Assembly: GCA_913044215.1 (NCBI GenBank) | Contig: CAJWOT010000008.1 | Location: 1 to 41,251 of the forward strand | Length of the DNA stretch: 41,251 nucleotides | DNA from: an uncultured Rhodospirillaceae bacterium | GTDB taxonomy: Bacteria > Pseudomonadota > Alphaproteobacteria > UBA8366 > GCA-2717185 | Reading direction: 5' to 3' | Shown here: in pieces, positions 8,794 through 17,744 of the stretch | Numbering within the stretch: the first letter of the stretch is position 1 | Layout of the letters: each line of letters starts with the position of its first letter | Notes under the pieces: generated by a model | The model's database searches: none | Told to the model about the DNA's origin: nothing | The model's input: only the letters and a program-made list of their open reading frames with translations | Position numbers and translations under genes: made by a program

Positions 8794-9877
8794 GCAGGTA
8801 ACGGACCCGTTTGGCAACCGCCGGCAGCCGGCGGTCCCTTTCGAACCGGTCGTCGATCCTGCGGGATGGACGGCGGCGGAGATGGCGGCCAGCGAGGAGT
8901 GGCTCTATCAATTCGGTACGGCGGAGATTGCCGAGTTGCAGGCGGCAATCGCCCCCTACGACCGCGACGATATCGATCTGATGTCCTTGGACGCGCCCGA
9001 TTTTCCGTTACCGCGTCTGGCGGCGTCCCTGCGGGATATTCGCCAGGAACTGTTGTACGGGCGGGGCTTTGTCCTGTTTCGCGGACTGCCCGTTGAGGAA
9101 ATGGGCAAGCGCGCCACGGCGGTCGCCTTCTGGGCGGTCAGCCGGCATCTCAGTGACGGCGTTTTTTCGCAGAACAAACGCGGTCACGTGCTGGGTCATG
9201 TGACCGATCTGGGTGAGAGCCGCTCCAATCCCAGCCAACGGGGACCCTATTCGCGGGAGGAAATCCCCTTCCATGTCGACTGTTGCGATATCGTCGGATT
9301 GCTCTGTCTGGAGACCCCGGTTTCCGGCGGTGAAAGTAGCATCGTGAGTTCTGTAACGCTGCATAACGAGATGCTGAAGCGGCGGCCTGATCTGGTGCGT
9401 GTGGCGGCGGCGCCGTACTACCGCGACCGCCGCGACGAGGTCCCGCCGGGGATGGCGCCCTACTACAAGGTTCCGATTTTCAATTATCACCAAGGCTATT
9501 TCAGCGCGAATGTGGAACCGACCTATATCGGTTCGGCGCATCGATTCGAAGCCTGCGGCGAGATGACATCGGAACAAAAGGAAGCCCTGGCGCTGTCACA
9601 AGAGCTGGCGCGGGAGATGCGCTTTGATCAGGGTTTCAGCCGAGGCGATATGCAGTTCGTCAACAACCACGTTATCTTCCACTCGCGGCGCGGCTATGTC
9701 GATCGGCCTGACCCGGACCGTAAGCGGCATCTGCTGCGGATCTGGCTGAAGGTGATGGATGGACGGCCGCTGCCGGACGCCTTTTACGAACGGCACGGCA
9801 CGCGGCACACGGTTGACCGCCCCGGTGGCATCGTCGGGCCGGACACGGTCCTCAACGCACCAATCTACCGCGAGTAG
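8777..9877 (+). CDS. TauD/TfdA-like Fe(II)/2-oxoglutarate dioxygenase family protein
   Basis: Likely start ATG 8777 (MALTDEQVTDP), overlapping the previous gene; GRGFVLFRGLPVEEMG, IPFHVDCCDIVGLLCLETPVSGGESSIVSS (HxD), NNHVIFHSRRGYVD. Confidence 0.88.
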   Translation: MALTDEQVTDPFGNRRQPAVPFEPVVDPAGWTAAEMAASEEWLYQFGTAEIAELQAAIAPYDRDDIDLMSLDAPDFPLPRLAASLRDIRQELLYGRGFVLFRGLPVEEMGKRATAVAFWAVSRHLSDGVFSQNKRGHVLGHVTDLGESRSNPSQRGPYSREEIPFHVDCCDIVGLLCLETPVSGGESSIVSSVTLHNEMLKRRPDLVRVAAAPYYRDRRDEVPPGMAPYYKVPIFNYHQGYFSANVEPTYIGSAHRFEACGEMTSEQKEALALSQELAREMRFDQGFSRGDMQFVNNHVIFHSRRGYVDRPDPDRKRHLLRIWLKVMDGRPLPDAFYERHGTRHTVDRPGGIVGPDTVLNAPIYRE

Positions 9878-9889
9878 ACGGAGACACTC

Positions 9890-11095
9890 ATGAAAATCAC
9901 GGGCTGCGAGACGCTGCATTGCGGTGCGGGCTGGCGCAATTTTTCCTTCCTCAAACTGCAGACCGACGAAGGTCTGACCGGCATCGCGGAGTACAATGAA
10001 AGCTATGGCAGCAAGGGGCTGACCGGCGTTATCGAAGCCTTGGTGTCGTCGATCATCGGGCTCGATCCGCGCGCGCATGAGCAGATCAGCCAACAGCTCT
10101 ACCAAATGACCCGGCAGGCGCCGGGCGGCATCAACCAGCAGGCCATCGCAGCCATCGAGAACGCGATGATGGATATCGCCGGCAAGGCGCTGGATGTGCC
10201 CGTCCATCAGCTATTGGGCGGCGCCGTGCGCGACAAGATGAAGCTCTATTGGTCGCATTGCGGCACCTATCTGATGAACGACAGCGCGTCGGAGGCGATG
10301 GGCCTGGAGCGCATGCGCTCGCTCGACGATGTCGTGGCGTTGGGCCGCCGGGTGCAGGAAAGCGGGTACAAGGCGCTGAAGACCAACATTTTTCTGTGGG
10401 ACCGCAATCCCGGTCTCTACATGCCGGGCTTTGCGCGCGGCGGGGGCGGACCGGAACTTAATGTCGAGAAGAACATCATCGACGGGCTGCGCGAACAGCT
10501 CGAGGCCTTTCGCGAGGGTGCGGGGCCGGATATGGGGATCCATCTCGACCTGAACTTCAACTGCAAGACCGAAGGATACCTTCAGATCACGCGGGCGCTC
10601 GATGATCTGGGCCTGACTTGGTTTGAGATCGACATGTACGACCCCGCGGGTCTGCGGCACATCCGGAACTCGATCCGCACGCCTGTCGCCTCTTGCGAGT
10701 CGCTCTACGGTCTACGCGAGTTCCGGCCCTTCTTCGAGCACCATTCTATGGATGTCGCGATCATCGATCTGCCCTGGAACGGCGCGTGGCAAAGCCTGAA
10801 GATCGCCGCCATGGCGGAGGCGTACGAGATCAACTGTGCGCCCCATAACTTCTATGGGCATCTGTCGACGATCATGAGCGCGCATCTCTGCGCCGCGCTG
10901 CCGAATTTCCGGATCATGGAAATCGATGTGGACGACGTCCCCTGGAAGGACGACATCGTGACCTATGTTCCGGAGATTGAGGATGGATACCTTAAGCTGC
11001 CGCAGGGACCCGGTTGGGGCGTTGAGTTGAACGAAGACGCGATCGCCGAGCATCCACCGATCGGTATTCAGAATTCAGCGGCGGGAAACCGCTAA
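9890..11095 (+). CDS. Mandelate racemase / muconate lactonizing enzyme family (enolase superfamily)
   Basis: 401 aa; MLE N-terminal domain, IAAIENAMMDIAGKALDVPVHQLLGG, metal-ligand segments HLDLNFNCKTEG / WFEIDMYDP / VASCESLYGL. Confidence 0.88.
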   Translation: MKITGCETLHCGAGWRNFSFLKLQTDEGLTGIAEYNESYGSKGLTGVIEALVSSIIGLDPRAHEQISQQLYQMTRQAPGGINQQAIAAIENAMMDIAGKALDVPVHQLLGGAVRDKMKLYWSHCGTYLMNDSASEAMGLERMRSLDDVVALGRRVQESGYKALKTNIFLWDRNPGLYMPGFARGGGGPELNVEKNIIDGLREQLEAFREGAGPDMGIHLDLNFNCKTEGYLQITRALDDLGLTWFEIDMYDPAGLRHIRNSIRTPVASCESLYGLREFRPFFEHHSMDVAIIDLPWNGAWQSLKIAAMAEAYEINCAPHNFYGHLSTIMSAHLCAALPNFRIMEIDVDDVPWKDDIVTYVPEIEDGYLKLPQGPGWGVELNEDAIAEHPPIGIQNSAAGNR

Positions 11096-11434
11096 TTTTG
11101 GCGCCGGCCGGCGCGCACCCACCAGCATTAGAAGGATCGCAAGCGCCTGCACCGTGCCAGCCGTGGCGAAGAAGCTGACAGAGGACACCTCGATGTGCGC
11201 CGCCGACAGGGCATGCACGTATGCGAAGCAGACCGGTGCGAAGGCGCAGGCCGCCTGGGCCCCGGCGACGATCAGCGAGACCACGCGTTGCACCTCGGCT
11301 TTTGGAAATTCCTGCTGCGCGATCAAAGGCGGCATGGAAGTCGCGTTGCCGATACCGAATCCGAACAGAAATACGCCGGTGATCAGGAGTGGAGCACTTG
11401 TTCCGGCGGACAGGATGAGCAGCACGGCGCTGCA
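11075..11434 (-). pseudogene. C-terminal remnant of an MFS transporter (5' part missing)
   Basis: Minus-strand CSAVLLILSAG...LLITGVFLFGFGIGNATSMPPLIAQQEFPKAEVQRVVSLIVAGAQAACAFAPVCFAYVH resembles the last TM helices of an MFS permease; no N-terminal half is present. Confidence 0.7.
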
Positions 11435-11440
11435 TTCCTG

Positions 11441-11677
11441 GCTGCACGCGGGATCGATCTTGCTGGCAAACGCAAATCTTCCCGGCCTGTCTGCCGGCCA
11501 TGCCTCGATTGGAGCGATCGCAGACACCATATCGCCGGCAAGCTGGGCGCCGCGATCTTCAGCCACTATTTCGAGAAGGGAAATGTGCGCCGCCGCAACA
11601 ACACGCGCGCGTTGGAAATTACACCGACCGGTCAGCGCGCCCTGCGCGACATGTTCGGGATCGCGGGACTAGACTAG
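11441..11677 (+). pseudogene. C-terminal remnant of an ArsR-type winged-helix transcriptional regulator (5' part missing)
   Basis: Plus-strand ARGIDLAGKRKSSRPVCRPCLDWSDRRHHIAGKLGAAIFSHYFEKGNVRRRNNTRALEITPTGQRALRDMFG resembles the C-terminus of ArsR regulators (CLDWSERR...LTPAG..AL). The HTH half is absent. Confidence 0.68.
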
Positions 11678-12740
11678 GCGGGAACCTGCTGCGTGATGCA
11701 GTGGACGCCCCCGCCGCCGCCCGCGATGACACTACCGGTTACGCCGACCACCTGGCGGTCGGGAAATATTTCGCGCAGAATCGCCATTGGCGCGTCGTCT
11801 TGACGCGGATCATCCGCCGTCGGCACGATGACCCCGCCATTGCAGATGTACAAATTGATGTGCAGCACGTCGTCCTGCAGCGGCAGTTCGATGATTTCCA
11901 GGGACCGGCCTTTGGCATCCCTCTCGCCGCGCAATCGGCGTTTCGCATCCCGGGTGATCGCGTAATTCTCGTCGTTTCGATCTTCGGTGGTTTGTAACAG
12001 CACCGTACCCGCTGCAACGAAGACGCAGAGTCCATCGACATGACCGTTGGTAATCGGATCCGGTGAAATCCCCTTGCCAAGCCAGATAATTTTCTCGACG
12101 CCAAGCTTCCGTTTGAGCAGCGTTTCCTGCGCCGCCTTGCCGAAGCCCGGATTGCGTGTCGGATGCAGCAGACACTCTTCGGTCATCAGCAGTGTCCCTT
12201 CGCCATCGACCGAAATCGCGCCACCTTCGAGGACGAATTTATTGGATCGATCGGCCAGCCGAACCGATCGGCAAATCGCCATTTCACCTTCGCGTCGTCG
12301 TCGTACGGGGGAAACTTTTCGCCCCACCCGTTGAACGTGAAGCCGCGGATTCGCCGCTCGCCCCGCCCATCGTGCACGAAGATTGGACCGCTGTCCCGGC
12401 TCCGCCCCTCATTGAGCGGCATCTCGACGATATCGATCGCGCGGCTGAGCAAGCGTCCGGCGAGGGTGCGGTCCTGCGGACGGACGGCGATCGAGACGGG
12501 CTCAAATCCCGCAACGGCGTTGGCAACTGCCGCCCATTCCCGTGCGGCATCGGGGTAGTCGCGCGCGGGCCAGTTCTGCGGCGGGGCGAACTGCATCAAG
12601 GTCCACTCGTGCGGTTCCCACTCGGCCGGCATCCAGTGTTCGGACGGTCGTTTATCTTCGCTCATGGCCTGATCCGCGTAGAAGGCGGCACCCATCGTCG
12701 CGGTTACGCCTCTCATGAACTGGCGGCGCGACATTCGCAT
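11674..12740 (-). pseudogene. Agmatine deiminase family protein with Tat signal, interrupted by one frameshift
   Basis: Frame 1 (12740 to about 12240): MRMSRRQFMRGVTATMGAAFYADQ...WEPHEWTLMQFAP...SRDSGPIFVHDG...YDDDAKVKWRFADRFGWPID. Frame 2 continues NKFVLEGGAISVDGEGTLLMTEECLLHPTRNPG...NGHVDGLCVF...GGGGGVHCITQQ. Both halves belong to one protein. Confidence 0.85.
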
Positions 12741-12822
12741 GGTTTTCAACTCTTCGCTTGCGTCAAGAAGCGGCAACACCATAGCTTGCCGCACTGGAAA
12801 AACGAGCAACAACTGTCCCACC

Positions 12823-13965
12823 ATGGCTTCCTACGACAACGCTTTCGATGCCGAAGAGATCGCCGCCGGTATCGCCGAATGGGCTTCGGTCGAGAGTCCG
12901 AGTTTCGACGCGGCCGCGGTCAACCGCATGATGGATCTGGCACAGGAAACCATGACACGTCTCGGCGCGTGGGTGGAACGCGTGCCCGGGGCGGCCGGTT
13001 ATGGCGATGCGGTGCGCGCCCGTTTCACCTGGGGAGAGGGGCCGGGAATTCTCGTCCTGGGCCATCTCGATACGGTGCATCTTGTCGGCACCTTGGTGGA
13101 AACATTGGCGGTACGCCGAGACGGCGACCGGCTTTACGGTCCCGGTGTGCTCGATATGAAAGGCGGCATGTATCTCGCCGTGCATGCCATTGAGAAAATT
13201 ATTGAAGCGCGCGCCCGTCTTTCCCTCCCGGTTACCTTCTTGTTCATCCCGGACGAGGAGATCGGCAGCCCCTCGACCCGCGCCTTGATCGAGGCGGAGG
13301 CACGTGCCCATCGCTACGTGCTGGTGCCCGAGCCGGGCAAGCCGGACAAGTTCGTCACCGGGCGGCACGCCTTCCTGCGTTACAAGCTGCATACGCATGG
13401 CAAGCCGGCGCATGCCGGAGTCGCAAAGGGTATTGGTCGCAGTGCGATCAGTGTGATGGCGCAGTTGATCGGCCAGATCGAGGGATTCAGCAACGTCGAG
13501 CGCGAGGTGACCTATCGGGTCGGCAATGTGCAGGGCGGTAATTTCGTCAATGTGATCCCGACAGAATGCGACGCCGAGGTGCTGTGCGTTGCCCCCACGC
13601 CGGAAGATTTCGAAGTGGTTCAGGCGCGTATGGCATCACTGGTCTCGCCCGATCCGGAAGTGCGGCTGGTGGTCGAGCCTGGCCCGATCCGGCCGCTCTT
13701 CACGATGTATGAGGCGACCCGCGACTTGTTCGAGGTCGCTCAGCGGGTGGCGCGCGAAGTCGGTCTCGACCTCGGCCAGGGACAGTTCGGTGGCGGCAGT
13801 GACGGTAACTTTACCGGCGCGCTCGGCATCCCGACTTTGGATGGGCTGGGCGTTTGCGGCGACGGGGTCCACACCAAGCAGGAACATCTGCTGGTGTCGT
13901 CCCTCGTACCCCGCGCACGTCTCCTCGCCGGCCTGTTTGAGGCGCTGTCGGAACGGAATCGTTAA
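12823..13965 (+). CDS. M20 family metallopeptidase (glutamate carboxypeptidase-like)
   Basis: Start at ATG 12823; VLGHLDTVH, GPGVLDMKGGMYLAVHAI, FLFIPDEEIGSPSTRALIEAEA, GGGSDGNFTGALGIPTLDGLG. Confidence 0.9.
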   Translation: MASYDNAFDAEEIAAGIAEWASVESPSFDAAAVNRMMDLAQETMTRLGAWVERVPGAAGYGDAVRARFTWGEGPGILVLGHLDTVHLVGTLVETLAVRRDGDRLYGPGVLDMKGGMYLAVHAIEKIIEARARLSLPVTFLFIPDEEIGSPSTRALIEAEARAHRYVLVPEPGKPDKFVTGRHAFLRYKLHTHGKPAHAGVAKGIGRSAISVMAQLIGQIEGFSNVEREVTYRVGNVQGGNFVNVIPTECDAEVLCVAPTPEDFEVVQARMASLVSPDPEVRLVVEPGPIRPLFTMYEATRDLFEVAQRVAREVGLDLGQGQFGGGSDGNFTGALGIPTLDGLGVCGDGVHTKQEHLLVSSLVPRARLLAGLFEALSERNR

Positions 13966-15323
13966 CCCAGCACAGCCTTGGTCGATTCGGCGATGGTCTC
14001 GACGATCTGGTCGATGGTCGATTCCTTGCTCACGATCGGTGGTGCCAGGCAATAGACGTCGCCCCGTACGCGGCTGAACAGGCCGCGCTGCATGCCTTCG
14101 GCGTGAATACGCGGGCCGACATTTTCCGACGCGTCGAAGACTTCCTTGGTCGAGCGGTCTTTGACGTATTCGACGCCGACCATCAAGCCGAGGCCCCGGA
14201 TATCGCCGACATTCGGATGGTCGCCCAAGACGTCCTTCAGCCCGTTCAGCAGGCGCTTGCCCTTGGCCGCCGCCATGCCCGGGAAATCTTCCTTGTTGAT
14301 GACGTCGAGCATCGCGTTGGCGATGGCACAACCGACCGGATGGGCGCTATAGGTATAGGCGTGCATGAAGGGCTTGCCGCTTTCATCCATGGTCTTGGCG
14401 ATCTCGTCGCTGACGCCGATACCGCCCAGCGGGAAATAGCCCGAGGTGATCGCCTTGGCGAACTGAATCAGGTCGGGTTTGACGCCCCAATGCTCCAGCC
14501 CGAACATCGTGCCGGTGCGGCCGAAGCCGGTGATGACTTCATCGGAGACCAGCAAGACGTCGTATTTGTCGCAAATCTCGCGGATGCGCGGGAAATAGTC
14601 ATCCTGCGGCACGATCACGCCGCCGGCGCCCTGCACCGGTTCGGCGATAAACATGGCGACTGTGTCGGGACCGGCTTCCAGGATCGCCTTTTCCAATTCG
14701 TTCGCTGCAGCAACACCCTGGCTGACGCCCTCCGGCGCTTCGTAGAAATAGGGATACGGGCCGGGAATATGGATGAAGCCCGGCACGCGTGGCTCGAACA
14801 TGGGCCAGTAGGCGTCGATTCCGGTCGCGCTCATCGCGGCCAGGGTGACGCCGTGATAACCCCAGATGCGCGAGATGACCTTTGTCTTCTCCGGTTTGCC
14901 TTTCAGTTTCCAGTAGTAACGCGCCAGCTTGATGTTGCTGTCGGTCGATTCGCCACCGCCCGAGGTGAAGTAGAAATGATTGATGTTTGAATAAGTGATG
15001 TCGGCCATGCGCTCGGCCAGTTCGATGGCGCGCGGGTTGGAACTGCCCGCATAGCCCGAGGCGTAGCCCATCTCGGCCAGCTGTTTCGCACCGGCATCGG
15101 CCAATTCCTGGCGACCGTTGCCCGCCGTGTTGTTCCATAGGCCGGCGAGACCGTCGATATAACGGTCGCCGTTGGCGTCGACCAGAAACTCGCCTTCGCC
15201 ACCGACCCAGACCTTGCCGCCGGCGTGCGCCGCCTTGTTGTGCAGCGGGTGGATCAGATGCGCCATATCCCGATCGAGCAGGGCGGCTTCGGCATTGTTC
15301 GATGCTTCGGCGGTATTCGACAT
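13962..15323 (-). CDS. Class III (omega) aminotransferase, aspartate aminotransferase family
   Basis: 453 aa; YIDGLAGLWNNTAGNGRQEL, FTSGGGESTDSNIKLARYYW, DEVITGFGRTGTMFG, FAKAITSGYFPLGGIGV (PLP Lys). Confidence 0.95.
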   Translation of the reverse strand: MSNTAEASNNAEAALLDRDMAHLIHPLHNKAAHAGGKVWVGGEGEFLVDANGDRYIDGLAGLWNNTAGNGRQELADAGAKQLAEMGYASGYAGSSNPRAIELAERMADITYSNINHFYFTSGGGESTDSNIKLARYYWKLKGKPEKTKVISRIWGYHGVTLAAMSATGIDAYWPMFEPRVPGFIHIPGPYPYFYEAPEGVSQGVAAANELEKAILEAGPDTVAMFIAEPVQGAGGVIVPQDDYFPRIREICDKYDVLLVSDEVITGFGRTGTMFGLEHWGVKPDLIQFAKAITSGYFPLGGIGVSDEIAKTMDESGKPFMHAYTYSAHPVGCAIANAMLDVINKEDFPGMAAAKGKRLLNGLKDVLGDHPNVGDIRGLGLMVGVEYVKDRSTKEVFDASENVGPRIHAEGMQRGLFSRVRGDVYCLAPPIVSKESTIDQIVETIAESTKAVLG

Positions 15324-15465
15324 GTCAGGTTCCTCATCTAGGCGGACAGCAAAAGCGGAGTGTGCGTGTGCGCGGACGGTTGGATCAAGCGGAATCTGAG
15401 TCCGTTTGGATCGCGTGCGATCGAGGTCTAGGGTGAGTCACTGAACAAACCGAGGAGCAGTGAAG

Positions 15466-15867
15466 ATGTCGAGAAGCGAAGCCTACGAAAAAGGCATGGA
15501 AATCCGTCAACAGCTGATGGGCGATGCCATGGCCAACCAGATGGCGAAGACGGTCTATGACGACCCGATCATGGAGAAGTTCGGCGAATATACCCGCGAG
15601 GCGGTATTCGGTCTGCTGTGGTCGCGCCCGGGCCTCGACATGAAGACGCGAGCACTGATCTGCTGCATCACCGATACGGCGACCGGTCGCTGGCCCGAGC
15701 TGGAAATCCATCTCCAAATGGCGCGTCGCCAGGGCTGGACCGAGGACGAGCTGGCTGAGGCGCTGCTGCACACCGGCGGCTATATCGGTGTCCCGGCCGT
15801 GCGCGAGGCGATGCTGATCGCGAAGGAAGTGTTCGCCAAGATGCGAGACGAGGGCGGGGACGATTAG
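15466..15867 (+). CDS. Carboxymuconolactone decarboxylase (CMD) family protein
   Basis: ATG 15466 preceded by a GAGGAG SD; TREAVFGLLWSRPGLDMKTRALICCITDTATGRWPELEIHLQMARRQGWTEDELAEALLHTGGYIGVPAVREAM. Confidence 0.92.
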   Translation: MSRSEAYEKGMEIRQQLMGDAMANQMAKTVYDDPIMEKFGEYTREAVFGLLWSRPGLDMKTRALICCITDTATGRWPELEIHLQMARRQGWTEDELAEALLHTGGYIGVPAVREAMLIAKEVFAKMRDEGGDD

Positions 15868-15879
15868 AGGCGAGAGCGG

Positions 15880-15948
15880 TCATCCCTCACCCTCCCGCTA
15901 CGCGGGTCCCTCTCTCTCCCCGGGGGAGAGGGCTGGGGTGAGGGGATA
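15880..15948. repeat. Intergenic palindromic repeat (CCCTCACC...GGTGAGGGG type) with internal hairpins
   Basis: ccctcacc at 15884 pairs with ggtgaggg near 15938; internal cccgc-tac-gcggg and ctctcccc-gggggagag arms give a branched fold. Confidence 0.8.
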
Positions 15949-15970
15949 AACGGGCGTATCATTTGTCATC

Positions 15971-16306
15971 ATGATCTACAAAATCTGCACCGAAAGCGAA
16001 TGGGCGGGCGCGGAGACGCAGGGCGCGTTCACCGGCAGTCCGGTCGATCTCGCCGACGGTTTCATCCATTTCTCCACCGCCGAACAGGTCGAGGAGACGG
16101 CGCGGCGCCACTTTGCCGGCCAGACCGATCTGGTGCTGGTCACCGTCGACTCGGATAAGCTCGGAGATGCGCTGAAATGGGAGCCGTCCCGCGGCGGCGC
16201 CCTGTTTCCGCATCTCTACGGCGCGTTACCGACCGACGCAGTGGTTTCGGTGTCACCCTTGCCCTTAGACGAGGGGGGCGGGCACCGGTTTCCAGAAACG
16301 CTCTAA
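15971..16306 (+). CDS. DUF952 domain-containing protein
   Basis: 111 aa; MIYKICTESEWAGAETQGAFTGSPVDLADGFIHFSTAEQVEETARRHFAGQTDLVLVTVD matches the DUF952 pattern. Confidence 0.88.
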   Translation: MIYKICTESEWAGAETQGAFTGSPVDLADGFIHFSTAEQVEETARRHFAGQTDLVLVTVDSDKLGDALKWEPSRGGALFPHLYGALPTDAVVSVSPLPLDEGGGHRFPETL

Positions 16307-16893
16307 CCGCCGACCCACAGGCTCCACACCGCCAGAAGGGGCGTATCGTAGGACCGCATGCCGTGCAGGATGTTGGGCACGTTGTGCACCGTGCCGCCCA
16401 GTCCCGGCTTGCGCCAGGCGCCTTCGTTCTGCCGCCAGGCACCGTCGGACAGGACGGCGTAGATTTCCTCCGGCGGGTGCGTGTGGTCGGGGTAGTGTGT
16501 GTTGGGGGCGACCAGGCTGACGCCGATGCGCACATCGTTGCGCTGCTCGATGCCGTCGACACCGACGACCACCGCATTGGCGTGGTTGGCGCGGAAATGC
16601 TCGTCACCGACCGGTTTTATAATCCAGGTGAGCTGTGGTTCGACGGCGGCGAACGCTGCTCCGAGCTGCACCGTGCGGTCGGGGCCGGCCTTGGCGTTCT
16701 CGAACGCGGCCGGCAGGTGATCGCAGACCGGCAGCCGTTTCGCGGTCGGCGGTTCCTGCCTGCCGTCCTCGGCGGCCAGCGCGTCGAAGATGCGCGTCGC
16801 CGCCGGTTTGGCGGCGTCGGGAAGGTCACCTTCGAAGACGGCTTGCTGCAGCGAGTCGATGAAGTGCTGCAGTGCCGGTGATCGTTTCGTCAT
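16303..16893 (-). CDS. Dimethylsulfoniopropionate-lyase-family cupin protein (DddQ/DddL-like fold)
   Basis: 196 aa from ATG 16893; NANAVVVGVDGIEQRNDVRIGVSLVAPNTHYPDHTHPPEEIYAVLSDGAWRQ...NVPNILHGMRSYDTPLLAVWSLW retains H-x-H-x3-E-x-Y and a downstream His. Confidence 0.75.
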   Translation of the reverse strand: MTKRSPALQHFIDSLQQAVFEGDLPDAAKPAATRIFDALAAEDGRQEPPTAKRLPVCDHLPAAFENAKAGPDRTVQLGAAFAAVEPQLTWIIKPVGDEHFRANHANAVVVGVDGIEQRNDVRIGVSLVAPNTHYPDHTHPPEEIYAVLSDGAWRQNEGAWRKPGLGGTVHNVPNILHGMRSYDTPLLAVWSLWVGG

Positions 16894-17744
16894 GCCGGTC
16901 CAAGCTCCTTGTCGCTGTAAATACCGTTCGGCTTGAGGGGGCTGTTCGCGAAGACGTTCTGGCCGGTCTTGCGTGACGTGTTGCGCCAGGCCGCCAATTC
17001 GTTTTCCCCGAATTCTTCCTGCGGTGACGGATCGATATCGACGCGGCCATAGGTATCGACGCCGCGCACCAGCATGCCGGAATCGCGGTGCGCCCGAACC
17101 TCCACATGGGTTGGCATCATTTCGACCAGCAGGACGATGCGCCGGTTTTCTGCGGTGTTGACACCCGAACTGTGGATGGCCTGTGCGTTGAACAGGCCGA
17201 TTTCGCCGGCCTTCAGCGGCATTTCGACGGCTTGAGATTCGTCGAAACCCTCCGGGATGTATTGGCCTCGGGTCAGGATGCTCTCCGGATTGCCGGTGTC
17301 GATATGGTCCAAGGTGCCGGTCTTGTGCGACCCGGGAATGACCTTGAGGCAGCCATGATCGAGCGTGCAATCGGCCAATGCCAGCGCGCCGATTACGAGG
17401 ATCGGCCGGATCGGGTTGTGCGCGCCGTCCTGATGCCAACCCGCATGGGTCTTGCCGTCCGGCTCCTTGATGCGGAAGGCCATGCTGTAACACAGGATGT
17501 TCGGGCCGATCAGGTCCTCGTAGACGTCGAGGATTCCATCATGCCGCGCGATTTCCTCGACCCAAGGGCAGAGCAGGTGCGATTTGCTCTTCAGCTTCAA
17601 CCGGTCGTCTGGAAACTTCGCCTCGAAGGCTTCCAGACGAGCTCGGAAATAGGCGATTTCGTCCGGCGACAAGGCTGGGACGGGTGACAGGTATCCCTGT
17701 TCGTGAAAATGGTCGATCTGCGTTTGGGTGAGCGCTTTTGGCAT
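16890..17744 (-). CDS. Phytanoyl-CoA dioxygenase (PhyH) family protein
   Basis: ATG 17744; TQTQIDHFHEQGYLSPVPALS...AGWHQDGAHNPIRP (HxD)...HGCLKVIPGSHK...HSSGVNTAENRRIVLLVEMMP. Overlaps both neighbours. Confidence 0.88.
   Translation of the reverse strand: MPKALTQTQIDHFHEQGYLSPVPALSPDEIAYFRARLEAFEAKFPDDRLKLKSKSHLLCPWVEEIARHDGILDVYEDLIGPNILCYSMAFRIKEPDGKTHAGWHQDGAHNPIRPILVIGALALADCTLDHGCLKVIPGSHKTGTLDHIDTGNPESILTRGQYIPEGFDESQAVEMPLKAGEIGLFNAQAIHSSGVNTAENRRIVLLVEMMPTHVEVRAHRDSGMLVRGVDTYGRVDIDPSPQEEFGENELAAWRNTSRKTGQNVFANSPLKPNGIYSDKELGPA

Noticed and set aside
12156-13193. 345-aa plus-strand ORF
   Set aside because: Antisense to the agmatine deiminase and off-frame in the M20 peptidase gene; no motif support.
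15880-15948. Possible CRISPR or mobile element
   Set aside because: One branched palindrome only; no regularly spaced repeats, transposase or target-site duplication seen.
16303-17493. 396-aa minus-strand ORF taken as one long protein
   Set aside because: Only the last 196 aa (from ATG 16893) are real; the upstream part is an off-frame reading of the PhyH gene.
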